Made by a program: the position numbers and the translations under genes
Assembly (NCBI RefSeq): GCF_000230675.1
Contig: NZ_AGIK01000002.1
Coordinates: forward strand, 1-64,000
Length of the DNA stretch: 64,000 bases
From: Synechococcus sp. WH 8016
Lineage (GTDB): Bacteria; Cyanobacteriota; Cyanobacteriia; PCC-6307; Cyanobiaceae
Direction: 5' to 3'
In this document: piece by piece, positions 9,037 through 18,147 of the stretch
Position numbering within the stretch: the first letter of the stretch is position 1
How the letters are laid out: the number at the start of each line of letters is the position of its first letter
Notes under the pieces: generated by a model
Databases searched by the model: none
Told to the model about the DNA's origin: nothing
The model's input: the letters and a program-made list of their open reading frames with translations, nothing else

Positions 9037-9311
9037 ATCGGATCCGTCCCAACATTAAGTACTAAAACTTAGCCACCACAAAGGCATCTCAAAGCATTCC
9101 TTCACGAAAACGACAGAAAGCAGAATCCACCGCTTGCTGACACAAGTCAAAAAGGTGGATTTTGCTGACATTTTCGATCACGAGCGTTAGCGTTAAAAAA
9201 CGATCTATCAAACAGCCACCCAAAATTCGGACGCTTTTGGAGTGAGCCTGCATCTGTCAATGCGCTGATAACAGATCTTCGAAATTCCAGTTCCTTAACA
9301 AGAAGACATCT
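9037..9311. promoter_or_regulatory. Divergent control region between betaine uptake and betaine synthesis
   Basis: This 275-bp gap separates proV from the glycine betaine synthesis genes. It holds an inverted repeat (9124-9131 AATCCACC and 9154-9161 GGTGGATT) and a direct repeat TTGCTGACA at 9134-9142 and 9162-9170. No coding potential is seen. The repeats could be an operator or a weak hairpin; the function as a shared osmostress promoter region is inference from layout. Confidence 0.45.
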
Positions 9312-10154
9312 ATGTCATCGTTCACGAACCCCTCTGCCATTGAACAGAGTGATGCCCAACGGTTCGGAGATTCACCCGAACGGGTTCGTGAAACCGATCA
9401 CTATGAGCAGGAATATATTGAACAATTTGTTGACCGATGGGATCGATTAATTGACTGGGAGGCGCGCGAAAAAGCAGAGGGAGATTTCTTTATCAAGCTA
9501 TTGCATCAGCACGGAGCCAAATCCGTCCTTGATGTCGCAACTGGAACAGGATTTCACTCTGTTCGCTTATTACGAGAAGGATTTGATGTTGTCAGTGTGG
9601 ACGGAAGTCCAAACATGCTGGCGCGTGCATTTAAGAATGCCCGTGAACGCGACTTATTAATGCGCACCGTGCATGCCGACTGGCGCTTCCTCAACCGCGA
9701 TGTGCATGGTGTTTTCGATGCGGTGATCTGCTTAGGCAATTCCTTCACCCACCTGTTCAGAGAGCAAGATCGACGCAAAGCTTTGGCGGAGTACTACGCC
9801 GTGCTGAAACATAACGGCGTACTGATTTTGGATCACAGAAATTACGATCGCTTGCTGGAAGGAAACTCCAAAAGTGGCAAAAGCAATGTGTACTGCGGCA
9901 AAGATGTTGAGGTTGGGCCTGAGCATGTCGACGACGGCCTCGCTCGCTTTCGCTACGCCTTCAGCGACGGGAGTACCTATCACTTAAATATGTTCCCTTT
10001 GCGTCATGGCTACGTGAGGCGCCTGATGCGTGAAGTGGGATTTCAACGAATCAATACCTTTGGCGACTACCAACAGGGCCATGACGATCCTGACTTCTAT
10101 GTGCATGTTGCGGAAAAGGAATACCGCTTTGACACCGACATGACTGCGATTTAA
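9312..10154 (+). CDS. Glycine/sarcosine N-methyltransferase (betaine synthesis, first steps)
   Basis: A SAM-dependent class I methyltransferase of 280 residues. The SAM motif is VLDVATGTGFHSVRLL, followed by VVSVDGSPNMLARA. The N-terminal DHYEQEYIEQFVDRWDRLIDW and C-terminal VHVAEKEYRFD match glycine sarcosine methyltransferase (GSMT), which makes sarcosine and dimethylglycine from glycine. The next gene 3 bp on encodes the matching SDMT, giving the three-step route to glycine betaine known from marine Synechococcus and halophiles. Located opposite the betaine importer. Confidence 0.9.
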   Translation: MSSFTNPSAIEQSDAQRFGDSPERVRETDHYEQEYIEQFVDRWDRLIDWEAREKAEGDFFIKLLHQHGAKSVLDVATGTGFHSVRLLREGFDVVSVDGSPNMLARAFKNARERDLLMRTVHADWRFLNRDVHGVFDAVICLGNSFTHLFREQDRRKALAEYYAVLKHNGVLILDHRNYDRLLEGNSKSGKSNVYCGKDVEVGPEHVDDGLARFRYAFSDGSTYHLNMFPLRHGYVRRLMREVGFQRINTFGDYQQGHDDPDFYVHVAEKEYRFDTDMTAI

Positions 10155-10157
10155 CGC

Positions 10158-11018
10158 ATGACCAACTCTGCCTTTTCAACGGCTGCTTCCACTGCAGCCG
10201 GTTATTACGACAGCAACGATGCCGACCGCTTTTACGCCGAAATTTGGGGCGGAGAAGATATTCATATCGGCCTTTACAACGCGGTGAATGAACCCATTGC
10301 CAGCGCGAGTCGTCGCACGGTGGAAGCACTGGCAGCACTGATCCAAGCGCCGCAAACAGATAGCCCTAAGGAGAGCTCTTGCGTTGTGGACCTTGGCTCG
10401 GGCTACGGCGGAGCCGCTCGCCACCTATGCCAAAACCCCCTGGTGAAGGTAGAAGCCATCAATATCTCTGCCGTTGAGAACACGCGTCATCGTGAACTCA
10501 ATCGTGCAGCTGGCTTGGACCGTCAGATCCAGGTGCACGACGCTTCTTTTGAGGCCGTCCCTCTGGAGGATGCCTGCGCCGATGTGGTTTGGAGCCAGGA
10601 TGCCATCCTCCACTCGGGCGATCGCCAACAGGTGATGAAGGAGGCCGCAAGGCTGCTCAAGCCCGGTGGCGTGATGGTGATGACAGATCCGATGGCCAGC
10701 GACGGAGTTCCGTCTTCATCACTCTCCGCCATCCTGGAACGGATTCATCTCTCCGATCTGGGATCTCCGGAGCGATACAAAGACTGGGCGAACAACGCTG
10801 GGCTCCAACGCGATATTTGGGATGACCGCACCCCCATGCTGATCTGTCACTACAGCCGTGTTCGAGACGAGCTCCAACGGCGCCAGGACGAGTTGAAACT
10901 GAGCATTAGCCCCAACTATCTCGCAAAAATGGACGCGGGTCTGCAGCATTGGGTTGAGGGAGGCAATGCCGGAAGGCTCTGCTGGGGCCTGATGCGCTAT
11001 CGCAAACCAGAAGAATGA
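10158..11018 (+). CDS. Sarcosine/dimethylglycine N-methyltransferase (betaine synthesis, final steps)
   Basis: A SAM-dependent methyltransferase of 286 residues: N-terminal YYDSNDADRFYAEIWGGEDI, SAM motif VVDLGSGYGGAARHL and the downstream VVWSQDAILHS and LLKPGGVMVMTDPM motifs, all typical of SDMT. It methylates sarcosine and dimethylglycine to glycine betaine. It lies 3 bp behind GSMT, so the two form one operon. The stop overlaps the start of the next small cupin gene, which may be co-transcribed. Confidence 0.92.
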   Translation: MTNSAFSTAASTAAGYYDSNDADRFYAEIWGGEDIHIGLYNAVNEPIASASRRTVEALAALIQAPQTDSPKESSCVVDLGSGYGGAARHLCQNPLVKVEAINISAVENTRHRELNRAAGLDRQIQVHDASFEAVPLEDACADVVWSQDAILHSGDRQQVMKEAARLLKPGGVMVMTDPMASDGVPSSSLSAILERIHLSDLGSPERYKDWANNAGLQRDIWDDRTPMLICHYSRVRDELQRRQDELKLSISPNYLAKMDAGLQHWVEGGNAGRLCWGLMRYRKPEE

Positions 11019-11500
11019 TGGCCATGAACAAACGCAACCCATCGGAAGTCGTAGAGAAGCTGGTGGAGGAATGGACACTGCAACCCCATCCAGAAGGTGG
11101 CTGGTATCGCGAGCTGCATCGCAGCTCTCTGCCGGTGGTTCGATCGGATCAGCAGCAACGCTGTGCCATCAGCACAATCTTGTATCTCTTGGATGCGGGA
11201 TCGCTCAGTCGCTGGCACAGGGTGAGCCATGCCGATGAGGTTTGGACGCACCTACAAGGAGCACCTCTGAGTCTGTGGTGCCTCAAGCCGGAGGCCGATC
11301 AGGCCACTCGAGAGGTGTTGTCGATGCACAACCCTGTCCAAGTGATTCCTGCGGATCACTGGCAGGCCGCCAAGGCCGAAGGCCCCTACAGCCTGGTGAG
11401 TTGCTGTGTTGGGCCGGGATTCAGCTTTGAAGATTTCACCATGCTCAGAGATCTTCCAGAAAGCGAACGCCCAGCTGCGGCGCTTGCTGAGCTGATCTGA
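11015..11500 (+). CDS. Cupin family protein (DUF985)
   Basis: A 161-residue cupin of the DUF985 type: LQPHPEGGWYRELHRS near the N-terminus, TILYLLDAGSLSRWHRV, DEVWTHLQG and the C-terminal CCVGPGFSFEDF motif are diagnostic. No reaction is established for the family. The first ATG overlaps the SDMT stop as ATGA; an ATG three codons later is an alternative. Just after the coding end a 10-base element (GCTGATCTGA) is tandemly duplicated, including the stop codon. Confidence 0.85.
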   Translation: MMAMNKRNPSEVVEKLVEEWTLQPHPEGGWYRELHRSSLPVVRSDQQQRCAISTILYLLDAGSLSRWHRVSHADEVWTHLQGAPLSLWCLKPEADQATREVLSMHNPVQVIPADHWQAAKAEGPYSLVSCCVGPGFSFEDFTMLRDLPESERPAAALAELI

Positions 11501-11591
11501 GCTGATCTGAGCTCTCCGCAGAGCTCAGCAGAACTCATAAGAGCTCAACAGTGAACCCGACTCATTACGCTCATCCCAACAGGGAGACAGC

Positions 11592-12680
11592 ATGGGTAGC
11601 AGCTTCGGGAAACTGTTTCGCATCAGCACCTTTGGGGAATCTCACGGTGGAGGCGTGGGCGTGATCGTGGATGGCTGCCCGCCCAGGCTGGAATTAGACC
11701 TGGAAGCCATTCAGGCAGACCTCGACCGCAGACGACCGGGTCAAAGCCGGATCACCACCCCCAGAAAAGAAGCCGATCAAGTGGAGATTCTCAGCGGCTT
11801 GCTCGATGGGGTGACCCTGGGCACACCGATCGCGATGGTGGTGCGCAACAAGGACCAACGCCCTCAGGACTACAAAGACATGGAAGTGGCCTTTCGCCCC
11901 TCCCATGCCGATGCCACATACCAGGCGAAGTACGGCATCCAGGCCCGCAGCGGCGGCGGCAGGGCTTCCGCGCGGGAAACGATTGGACGCGTTGCGGCAG
12001 GGGCTATCGCCAGGCAACTTCTCAGAAAAGCCAATGGCACCGAAGTCATCGCATGGGTGAAGCGCATCCACGACCTCGAAGCAAGCGTGGATCCCAGCGC
12101 CGTTACACCTGAGCAAGTGGAAAGCAACATCGTGCGCTGCCCTGATGCAGCGATGGCAGAACAGATGATCCAACGCATTGAAGCGATCGGCCAGGAGGGA
12201 GATTCCTGCGGCGGGGTGATTGAGTGCGTGGTGAGGCATGCGAGCACAGGGCTGGGGATGCCCGTGTTCGACAAGCTGGAAGCTGACCTGGCCAAAGCCG
12301 TGATGTCACTGCCCGCCACCAAGGGCTTTGAAATCGGATCGGGCTTTGCCGGCACGCTCCTCAAGGGCAGTGCCCACAACGATGCCTTCCTACCCACAGA
12401 AGATGGAAGCCTCCATACGGCCACCAACTATTCCGGAGGCATTCAGGGAGGGATCAGCAATGGGGAACCGATTGTGATCCGCGTGGCCTTCAAGCCGACG
12501 GCCACCATCCGCAAGGAGCAACAGACGATCAACGCGGCAGGGGAGGCCACCACGCTCTCAGCGAAAGGACGCCACGACCCTTGCGTCTTGCCAAGAGCCG
12601 TTCCGATGGTGGAAGCCATGGTGTCCTTGGTGCTTGCCGATCACCTGCTCAGACAGCAAGGGCAGTGCAGCCTTTGGTGA
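11592..12680 (+). CDS. aroC: Chorismate synthase
   Basis: Chorismate synthase performs the last common step of aromatic amino acid synthesis, removing phosphate from EPSP with reduced FMN. The 362-residue protein is full length and carries [14 protein letters not shown] at the N-terminus and [16 protein letters not shown] in the middle, plus the C-terminal [19 protein letters not shown] signature. A clear GGGAG ribosome site precedes the ATG. It is convergent with the Ala/Lys-rich protein that ends 14 bp further on. Confidence 0.97.
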   Translation: MGSSFGKLFRISTFGESHGGGVGVIVDGCPPRLELDLEAIQADLDRRRPGQSRITTPRKEADQVEILSGLLDGVTLGTPIAMVVRNKDQRPQDYKDMEVAFRPSHADATYQAKYGIQARSGGGRASARETIGRVAAGAIARQLLRKANGTEVIAWVKRIHDLEASVDPSAVTPEQVESNIVRCPDAAMAEQMIQRIEAIGQEGDSCGGVIECVVRHASTGLGMPVFDKLEADLAKAVMSLPATKGFEIGSGFAGTLLKGSAHNDAFLPTEDGSLHTATNYSGGIQGGISNGEPIVIRVAFKPTATIRKEQQTINAAGEATTLSAKGRHDPCVLPRAVPMVEAMVSLVLADHLLRQQGQCSLW

Positions 12681-12694
12681 TCGGCCCCCCAGCT

Positions 12695-13303
12695 TCAGCT
12701 TCTGGCCGGTGACTGGATCCCATTGCTGCTCGCCAACTGTGCGGCCGCTTTGGCCATGCGACCCGCCGTGGAACGAGCAGACGTGGACTCAGCACTCGAC
12801 TTACGGGCACGGCGCGCCTTACGAGGTTTGCCAACGGACGCCAAGGAGGTGGTAGACGTTTCCGATGTCTTGGCCACCCGAGCTTTCGCCACCCGCGTGG
12901 ACGTTGAGCCTCGCTTGGTTTTAGTTGAGGTCGTTGTACGGGCAGCAGCAGGCTTATCAGCCTTGGCAGCTTTGCTCGTTTTCGCTGTTTTGCTCGCTTG
13001 ACGCGGTTTGGAGACTTGGCGGTTGCGATGACTCAACACCATCACCCATTCCTCATCCGTTAGGGATGCGGGCTTGCTTCCGTGCGCCGTAGCCAGCTTG
13101 GCCGCCTTCTCAATGTCTTCGATCAAATTGACCCAAGAGGTGGCAAAGCGTTTGTCGGACTGAGACCGCGCGCCACTCTCAACCAACGTCTCAACAACGC
13201 CAGCTGCCGTGACTTTTTTACGGCGACGATTGAAGATCTCTTTCTGCAATTGCGCGATCAGAGCATCCGCCTTGTCGCTCAGCTTGATGGATAACTGAGA
13301 CAT
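12695..13303 (-). CDS. Conserved hypothetical protein with basic Ala/Ser/Lys/Thr-rich tail
   Basis: A 202-residue protein with two parts. The first ~100 residues look folded (SIKLSDKADALIAQLQKEI, then a segment ending DEEWVMVLSHRNRQ). The second half is low complexity, made of Lys, Arg, Ala, Ser and Thr with repeated TSKAAK/ARVAKT-like patterns, resembling histone H1-type tails. That suggests binding to nucleic acid, but this is inference. No known domain was recognised. It has its own upstream gap and is convergent with aroC. Confidence 0.7.
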   Translation of the reverse strand: MSQLSIKLSDKADALIAQLQKEIFNRRRKKVTAAGVVETLVESGARSQSDKRFATSWVNLIEDIEKAAKLATAHGSKPASLTDEEWVMVLSHRNRQVSKPRQASKTAKTSKAAKADKPAAARTTTSTKTKRGSTSTRVAKARVAKTSETSTTSLASVGKPRKARRARKSSAESTSARSTAGRMAKAAAQLASSNGIQSPARS

Positions 13304-13342
13304 CCGAAATCAAATCACTATCCCATCTGTAGCAGACAAGAC

Positions 13343-13993
13343 TCACATCAACCAATCGCGTAGTTCGGCGATGGCGTCCGTTGTGCTCAAGACGGCACGA
13401 CCGAGAGCAATCGCGTCGTAACCAGCCGATAGCCACGGATCCAAATCGGCCACGCTCAACCCACCGGCGGCAATCATGAAGGGGAGATCTCCCATCGGCG
13501 CCGAAATCTGCCTGTAGTAATCGAGGCCCAGCACCACCGCTGGAAACAGTTTCACCACATGGCAACCAAGAACCCATGCCTGCCGAATTTCGGTTGGCGT
13601 CATCACACCAGGGACGAGACAACATTGGTGTTGATGAGCCATCGAGACCAGGCCCTGATCCAACAGTGGAGACATGGCATAGGGAAGATCGAGATCGATC
13701 ACGGCCTGGAGCCCCCGTTGAGACGTCACAGACGCCACTCCCAGCTGAAGGGTGGGATGGCGAAGACGAATCGCCTCAATCAGGGCACTCCAGCGAGCGT
13801 GATCCACCCAGGCAATTTCGATGTGCTGGACACCAAGATCGACCAACTGATCCAGGCGTTGACACAACAATGACTGCAAAAACGGCCCAAGGAGATCACT
13901 CTCCCTGGGCCGCAAAACAATGATCAGTGGCTGGCGGCGCAGAGAGGCCATCAACCACTGCTGACGATCAGACGTACTCAGCAATTCGCACAT
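13343..13993 (-). CDS. eda: KDPG/KHG aldolase (Entner-Doudoroff)
   Basis: A class I aldolase of 216 residues that splits 2-keto-3-deoxy-6-phosphogluconate. The Schiff-base lysine is in [10 protein letters not shown], the catalytic glutamate in VQHIEIAW, and the phosphate site in [12 protein letters not shown] and AIALGRAVL. The start at 13993 keeps the family's N-terminal [18 protein letters not shown] and overlaps ftsH by 26 bp; an internal ATG at 13951 would avoid the overlap. It follows ftsH on the same strand. Confidence 0.87.
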   Translation of the reverse strand: MCELLSTSDRQQWLMASLRRQPLIIVLRPRESDLLGPFLQSLLCQRLDQLVDLGVQHIEIAWVDHARWSALIEAIRLRHPTLQLGVASVTSQRGLQAVIDLDLPYAMSPLLDQGLVSMAHQHQCCLVPGVMTPTEIRQAWVLGCHVVKLFPAVVLGLDYYRQISAPMGDLPFMIAAGGLSVADLDPWLSAGYDAIALGRAVLSTTDAIAELRDWLM

Positions 13994-15821
13994 CGCGTCG
14001 GATCAAGAGATCCTGAAGTTCCTGGGAATCAACAGTTTCGCTTTCAACGAGCATTTCAGCGAGTTCATCCAGAACGGAACGGTTGTCGTTCAGCACCTTG
14101 GTGGCACGGTGATAAGCCGCATCAACAAGATCAGACACCTCGGAATCAATCGTGGCTGCGGTGTCTTCTGAGAAATCTCGCTCAGCAGCGATGTCACGCC
14201 CCAAGAACATGCCTCCTTGGGCACGGCCAAGCGCTACGGGGCCAAGCTTGTCGCTCATTCCAAAGCGAGTCACCATCTGCCTGGCCACTGAAGCCACCTG
14301 CTGGAGATCGTTGGAGGCACCCGTTGTGACCTCGTCTTCTCCGTAGACGATCTCTTCTGCAACCCGACCGCCTAACGCCACAGCCATTTGGTTCTGCAGA
14401 TAGGTGCGTGAATAAAGGCCAGATTCCATCCGCTCTTCGCTGGGCGTGAAGAAGGTCAAACCACCCGCATTGCCGCGGGGAATGATCGAAATCTTCTGGA
14501 CGGCGTCGTAATCAGGCATCAGTGCACCCACCAGGGCGTGACCGGCCTCGTGATAAGCCACAAGACGCTTGCGTCGCTCGCTCATCACCCGATCTTTCTT
14601 CTCGGGGCCCACCATGATCCGCTCGATGGCATCACTGATCTCGTCGTTGCTCACCTCTGTGAGTTGGCGACGGGCAGCCAGGATGGCCGCCTCATTCAAA
14701 AGGTTGGCCAGGTCGGCACCGGTGTACCCAGGGGTCCGGCGAGCCACCTTATCGAGGTCCACATCCTTCGACAGGGTTTTGCTGCGGGCGTGAACTCCAA
14801 GAATTTGAAGACGACCGGCGTAATCAGGACGATCAACCGTGACCTGACGGTCGAAACGGCCTGGACGCATCAAGGCTGAATCCAAGACGTCAGGGCGGTT
14901 GGTGGCCGCAATGATGATGATGCCGGTATTGCCTTCAAAACCATCCATTTCGGTGAGGAGCTGGTTCAGGGTTTGCTCGCGCTCGTCGTTACCGCCGCCA
15001 AGGCCGGCACCACGCTGACGGCCTACAGCATCGATCTCATCGATGAACACGATGCAGGGTGCATTCTTTTTGGCCTGTTCAAACAGGTCACGAACGCGGC
15101 TGGCACCCACACCGACGAACATCTCAACGAATTCAGAACCTGAAATCGAGAAGAAGGGCACTCCTGCTTCGCCAGCTACCGCTTTGGCAAGCAGCGTTTT
15201 ACCTGTACCGGGAGGACCAACAAGCAAGCAGCCCTTGGGGATTTTCGCGCCTACGGCGGTAAAGCGATCGGGATTCTTGAGGAAATCAACCACCTCGGTG
15301 AGCTCAAGCTTGGCGCCTTCAATTCCGGCCACATCCCCAAAGGTGATTTGGGTGGTGGGCTCCATTTGAACGCGGGCCTTGCTCTTGCCGAAATTCATGG
15401 CTTGGTTGCCACCGCCACCGCCACCGCCCTGAGCACGGCGGAAGAGGAAGAAAAGACCTCCGAGAAGCAACAACGGAAAGATCAAGCTGGTCGCCGCTTG
15501 CTGCCAGGCGCCTGGCTGGCGAGATGGCTGCACAGCAATGTCAACGTTGTGGTCCGTCAACATCTTCAACAGATCCTTGTCTGGAGCGAGGTTGACCTCC
15601 GCACGACGGCCATCGGTCTCAACGATCTGAGCGGTTCCACGATCAGGGGAAAGCAAAACCCTGCTGACCTGATCCTCCTGAACAGACTCAACAAAATCGC
15701 TGTACCGCAGCGTGCGAGCTGCCGTTGCAGGGTCGGGACGGTCAAGGAACGCCGTACCCACAACGATCACTACCACTACGAGCAGGACGTAAAGCCCCAC
15801 ATTGCGCCAACGCTTGTTCAA
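13968..15821 (-). CDS. ftsH: ATP-dependent zinc metalloprotease FtsH
   Basis: Membrane-bound AAA+ protease of 617 residues. It shows an N-terminal membrane helix ([17 protein letters not shown]), a lumenal region, a second helix before a Gly-rich linker (QGGGGGGG), Walker A GPPGTGKT, Walker [12 protein letters not shown], the second region of homology ending RPGRFDRQV, and the zinc site HEAGHAL. Length is near that of FtsH2 (Slr0228), the isoform that removes damaged D1 during PSII repair; assignment to that isoform is inferred. psbO and sat lie upstream. Confidence 0.97.
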   Translation of the reverse strand: MNKRWRNVGLYVLLVVVVIVVGTAFLDRPDPATAARTLRYSDFVESVQEDQVSRVLLSPDRGTAQIVETDGRRAEVNLAPDKDLLKMLTDHNVDIAVQPSRQPGAWQQAATSLIFPLLLLGGLFFLFRRAQGGGGGGGNQAMNFGKSKARVQMEPTTQITFGDVAGIEGAKLELTEVVDFLKNPDRFTAVGAKIPKGCLLVGPPGTGKTLLAKAVAGEAGVPFFSISGSEFVEMFVGVGASRVRDLFEQAKKNAPCIVFIDEIDAVGRQRGAGLGGGNDEREQTLNQLLTEMDGFEGNTGIIIIAATNRPDVLDSALMRPGRFDRQVTVDRPDYAGRLQILGVHARSKTLSKDVDLDKVARRTPGYTGADLANLLNEAAILAARRQLTEVSNDEISDAIERIMVGPEKKDRVMSERRKRLVAYHEAGHALVGALMPDYDAVQKISIIPRGNAGGLTFFTPSEERMESGLYSRTYLQNQMAVALGGRVAEEIVYGEDEVTTGASNDLQQVASVARQMVTRFGMSDKLGPVALGRAQGGMFLGRDIAAERDFSEDTAATIDSEVSDLVDAAYHRATKVLNDNRSVLDELAEMLVESETVDSQELQDLLIRRDVRIAEYV

Positions 15822-15866
15822 GGTTCTTCGCCTCTGATGAAGGAATGTTAATAGAAATCGAAAAAA

Positions 15867-17036
15867 TCAGGAGGCCCGAAGGACCTCAACCACGCTGCGG
15901 AACGCAAACCACTCCGGGATCTCCTCGCCACTGCGCAGCATCTTGCGGAATTGGGTGCCGCTGAGCTTTTTGACATGCAAACCGCGGGCCTCCGCATGTT
16001 CCGCAGTGACATACCCCTCTTCGTCGGTGAAAACGAGATTCAAGGAGGGCACGGTCTCCATCGTCAGTTCAGGAGCACACTCTTTGGCGAAATTCTGCGC
16101 GTCATAGGGACCGTAAAAATCATCCCCAGAAAGAGAGGACTTACATCCAGCCATATCCCGGCCAATGATGAAGTGCGTGCAGCCGTAGTTCCGGCGAATA
16201 ATCATGTGCTGCAGGGCTTCGCGCGGACCTGCCATGTGCATCGCATACGGCAGATAGGCCCAACGAATGCGTGCGTTGTCTACTTCTGCTGCCAGACGTT
16301 CGTAGGTCTGAAAGCGAACGGAACCAGGAATGTCGTCCTGCTGGGTGGGCCCACAGGTGGGGTGCACCAACACGACAGCGTTCTCACTGACATTTTGAGC
16401 GTGCAGGGCCCGGGTGAAGAGCTCGTAGTGGGCGCGATGAATGGGATTTCGGCACTGGAATGCCACCACGTCTTCGCCGTCAGGGAGACCGGCGCGCACC
16501 TCAGCAGGCGTCTTGCAAGGGAAAACCCGCTCCGGAAGCTGCAAGCCCTGAATCAAGCCACCGAGGTAGTACCGACGGCGCTCTGTGGCAATCATGCGCA
16601 CCGCCGGATGCTCTAGCGAGGTGGTTCCGTAACAACCTTTGGCCTCAACAACCTTGTCGGGTTCCCACTTATCGCTAACGGTGAGAACAGCGAGGTCCTG
16701 ACCTTTGTATGTCAACAAGACCTTGTCTCCAACCGCCACGTCCTCACGGTCGGTATCCATCACGATCGGCAAGCCAAACAGGTAGCCAGATGTGGTGCGG
16801 TGCCCGGCCACCACGGAGTCGTAGTCGGCCTGATGCATGAATCCTCGCTCTGGAGAGAATCCACCCACCACAAGCAGCTCAACATCACAGGCATTGCGAT
16901 CGGAACATTCAATGCTTGTGGTGGCAGAGGCCTTCAGCGCGGCATGCTCCGTGGCAGACACCATCAAATCCACCAAGGTGCCTCCGTAAGGAGCAATCAC
17001 CCCGGAGCGCTGGGAGGAAGAGGAACTGGCAGTCAT
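15867..17036 (-). CDS. sat: Sulfate adenylyltransferase (ATP sulfurylase)
   Basis: A single-domain ATP sulfurylase of 389 residues that makes adenylyl sulfate from sulfate and ATP, the first step of sulfate assimilation. Motifs seen: FQCRNPIHRAHYEL (the HxxH pair), VHPTCGPTQQDDIPG and HFIIGRDMAGC. No APS kinase domain is attached. It is 45 bp upstream of ftsH on the same strand and separated from psbO by a strong terminator, so it probably has its own promoter near 17040-17085. Confidence 0.96.
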   Translation of the reverse strand: MTASSSSSQRSGVIAPYGGTLVDLMVSATEHAALKASATTSIECSDRNACDVELLVVGGFSPERGFMHQADYDSVVAGHRTTSGYLFGLPIVMDTDREDVAVGDKVLLTYKGQDLAVLTVSDKWEPDKVVEAKGCYGTTSLEHPAVRMIATERRRYYLGGLIQGLQLPERVFPCKTPAEVRAGLPDGEDVVAFQCRNPIHRAHYELFTRALHAQNVSENAVVLVHPTCGPTQQDDIPGSVRFQTYERLAAEVDNARIRWAYLPYAMHMAGPREALQHMIIRRNYGCTHFIIGRDMAGCKSSLSGDDFYGPYDAQNFAKECAPELTMETVPSLNLVFTDEEGYVTAEHAEARGLHVKKLSGTQFRKMLRSGEEIPEWFAFRSVVEVLRAS

Positions 17037-17082
17037 CGGCGATTCGTGTCTGGATCAGGGATGGCGAGATTCTCCCAGAAGA

Positions 17083-17114
17083 CAGAAAAAAAGGAGGGCC
17101 TCAGCCCTCCTTTT
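17083..17114 (-). terminator. Rho-independent terminator of psbO
   Basis: On the minus strand an 11-bp stem (17104-17114 with 17089-17099) encloses a four-base loop and runs into a T tract. It begins 26 bp after the psbO stop and separates psbO from the sat gene on the same strand. Confidence 0.88.
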
Positions 17115-17139
17115 GCATCAATGCGTCTGAACAGAAGGA

Positions 17140-17961
17140 TCAAGCCTCCTCAAGACGACCGAAGACCTCTCCGCTGATCTTCACGTCAACGATCTCTCTG
17201 CCACCCATATCGGAGTCAGAGGGTTGGATCGCTGTAAACACACCGCCGAACTCACCCGTGTCGGGGTCCACCTTGGTGATTGAGAAGCTCATGATGCCAG
17301 TGCCATCGATGTAGCGCTTGACGTTTTCGCTTTCAAGCTCCTCATAGTCACCACCCAATGCCATCAAGCCCTGGGGATAGTCCACACCAGTGGTTAACGC
17401 ACGACCCTTGGGATCGATGAAGTTACTGGTGCGGTAGCTAGGTGTGCGGTAGGTGCCGTTGAAGTCGGTACTGGTGGTGAGTGCAGAACCTTCAGCGGTG
17501 GCTTGAAGGTTTTTGCTTGAGAAGGTGAAGGGGAATTCCTCACCACCAGGAACCAAGACGGTGATCGGCTGGAAATCGATCCCTCCTTTTTCGCTGAAGC
17601 TCAGGCCGTCCTCACCAACGATGAGATCACCAAAGACTTCATCCAAGCTTGAGGTGTAGCGGGTGAGGATTTTGCCCTCAACGAATTGGGCTTCTTGACG
17701 CTTATTGGCTGGTTCGCCTTTCACGAAGACCTGGGAGGGATGCATGCAGATCCCACGCAGTTCGTAAGCAGAGCCAGCCGTCAGGCTGATGGAGCCACGG
17801 GCGGAGTCAGGCAGGCTGGGGCAGTCGTTGGCCTTGCCCGTATTGCGGATGTCGTCATAGGTGACGTTGGATCGGTCTATGGCCTCAGCACCACCACTGC
17901 AGGCGGTTACAACAAAGAGACAGAGGGCTAGCACCATGGCCAGCAGGGGACGGATGCGCAT
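17140..17961 (-). CDS. psbO: Photosystem II manganese-stabilising protein PsbO
   Basis: The 33-kDa extrinsic lumenal subunit that stabilises the oxygen-evolving Mn cluster. It starts with a signal peptide (LLAMVLALCLFVVTAC) followed by the mature start region IDRSNVTYDDIRNTG. The two conserved cysteines of the disulfide are in NDCPSLP and RGICMHPS, and the family motifs DFQPITVLVPGGEEFPFTFS and GKANDCP are present. At 273 residues the length is usual. It is monocistronic, with its own terminator. Confidence 0.97.
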   Translation of the reverse strand: MRIRPLLAMVLALCLFVVTACSGGAEAIDRSNVTYDDIRNTGKANDCPSLPDSARGSISLTAGSAYELRGICMHPSQVFVKGEPANKRQEAQFVEGKILTRYTSSLDEVFGDLIVGEDGLSFSEKGGIDFQPITVLVPGGEEFPFTFSSKNLQATAEGSALTTSTDFNGTYRTPSYRTSNFIDPKGRALTTGVDYPQGLMALGGDYEELESENVKRYIDGTGIMSFSITKVDPDTGEFGGVFTAIQPSDSDMGGREIVDVKISGEVFGRLEEA

Positions 17962-18147
17962 AGAAGAAGACTGATTAGCCGGACGAGGACGGTATCCACC
18001 GATTTTTCGATCTTACAAGGCGAAAACGTGCGTTCCGGCAAGCCTTTTGCAGCTCTCAACAAGCCTTCGCGTTGCAGGCCTCAAAGGAGGCGTCTCGAAA
18101 CCGATCAACGGCGCCATTAAACAGTGACAGAGGCGACTCTCAGAGAA

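Noticed and set aside
11501-11535. Possible terminator after the DUF985 gene (GAGCTC...GAGCTC palindrome)
   Set aside because: The stem is short and no T run follows; repeated GAGCTC words explain the pattern.
15345-15851. Open frame of 167 codons on + strand within ftsH
   Set aside because: It is antisense to the FtsH transmembrane and linker region and has no start context or family match.
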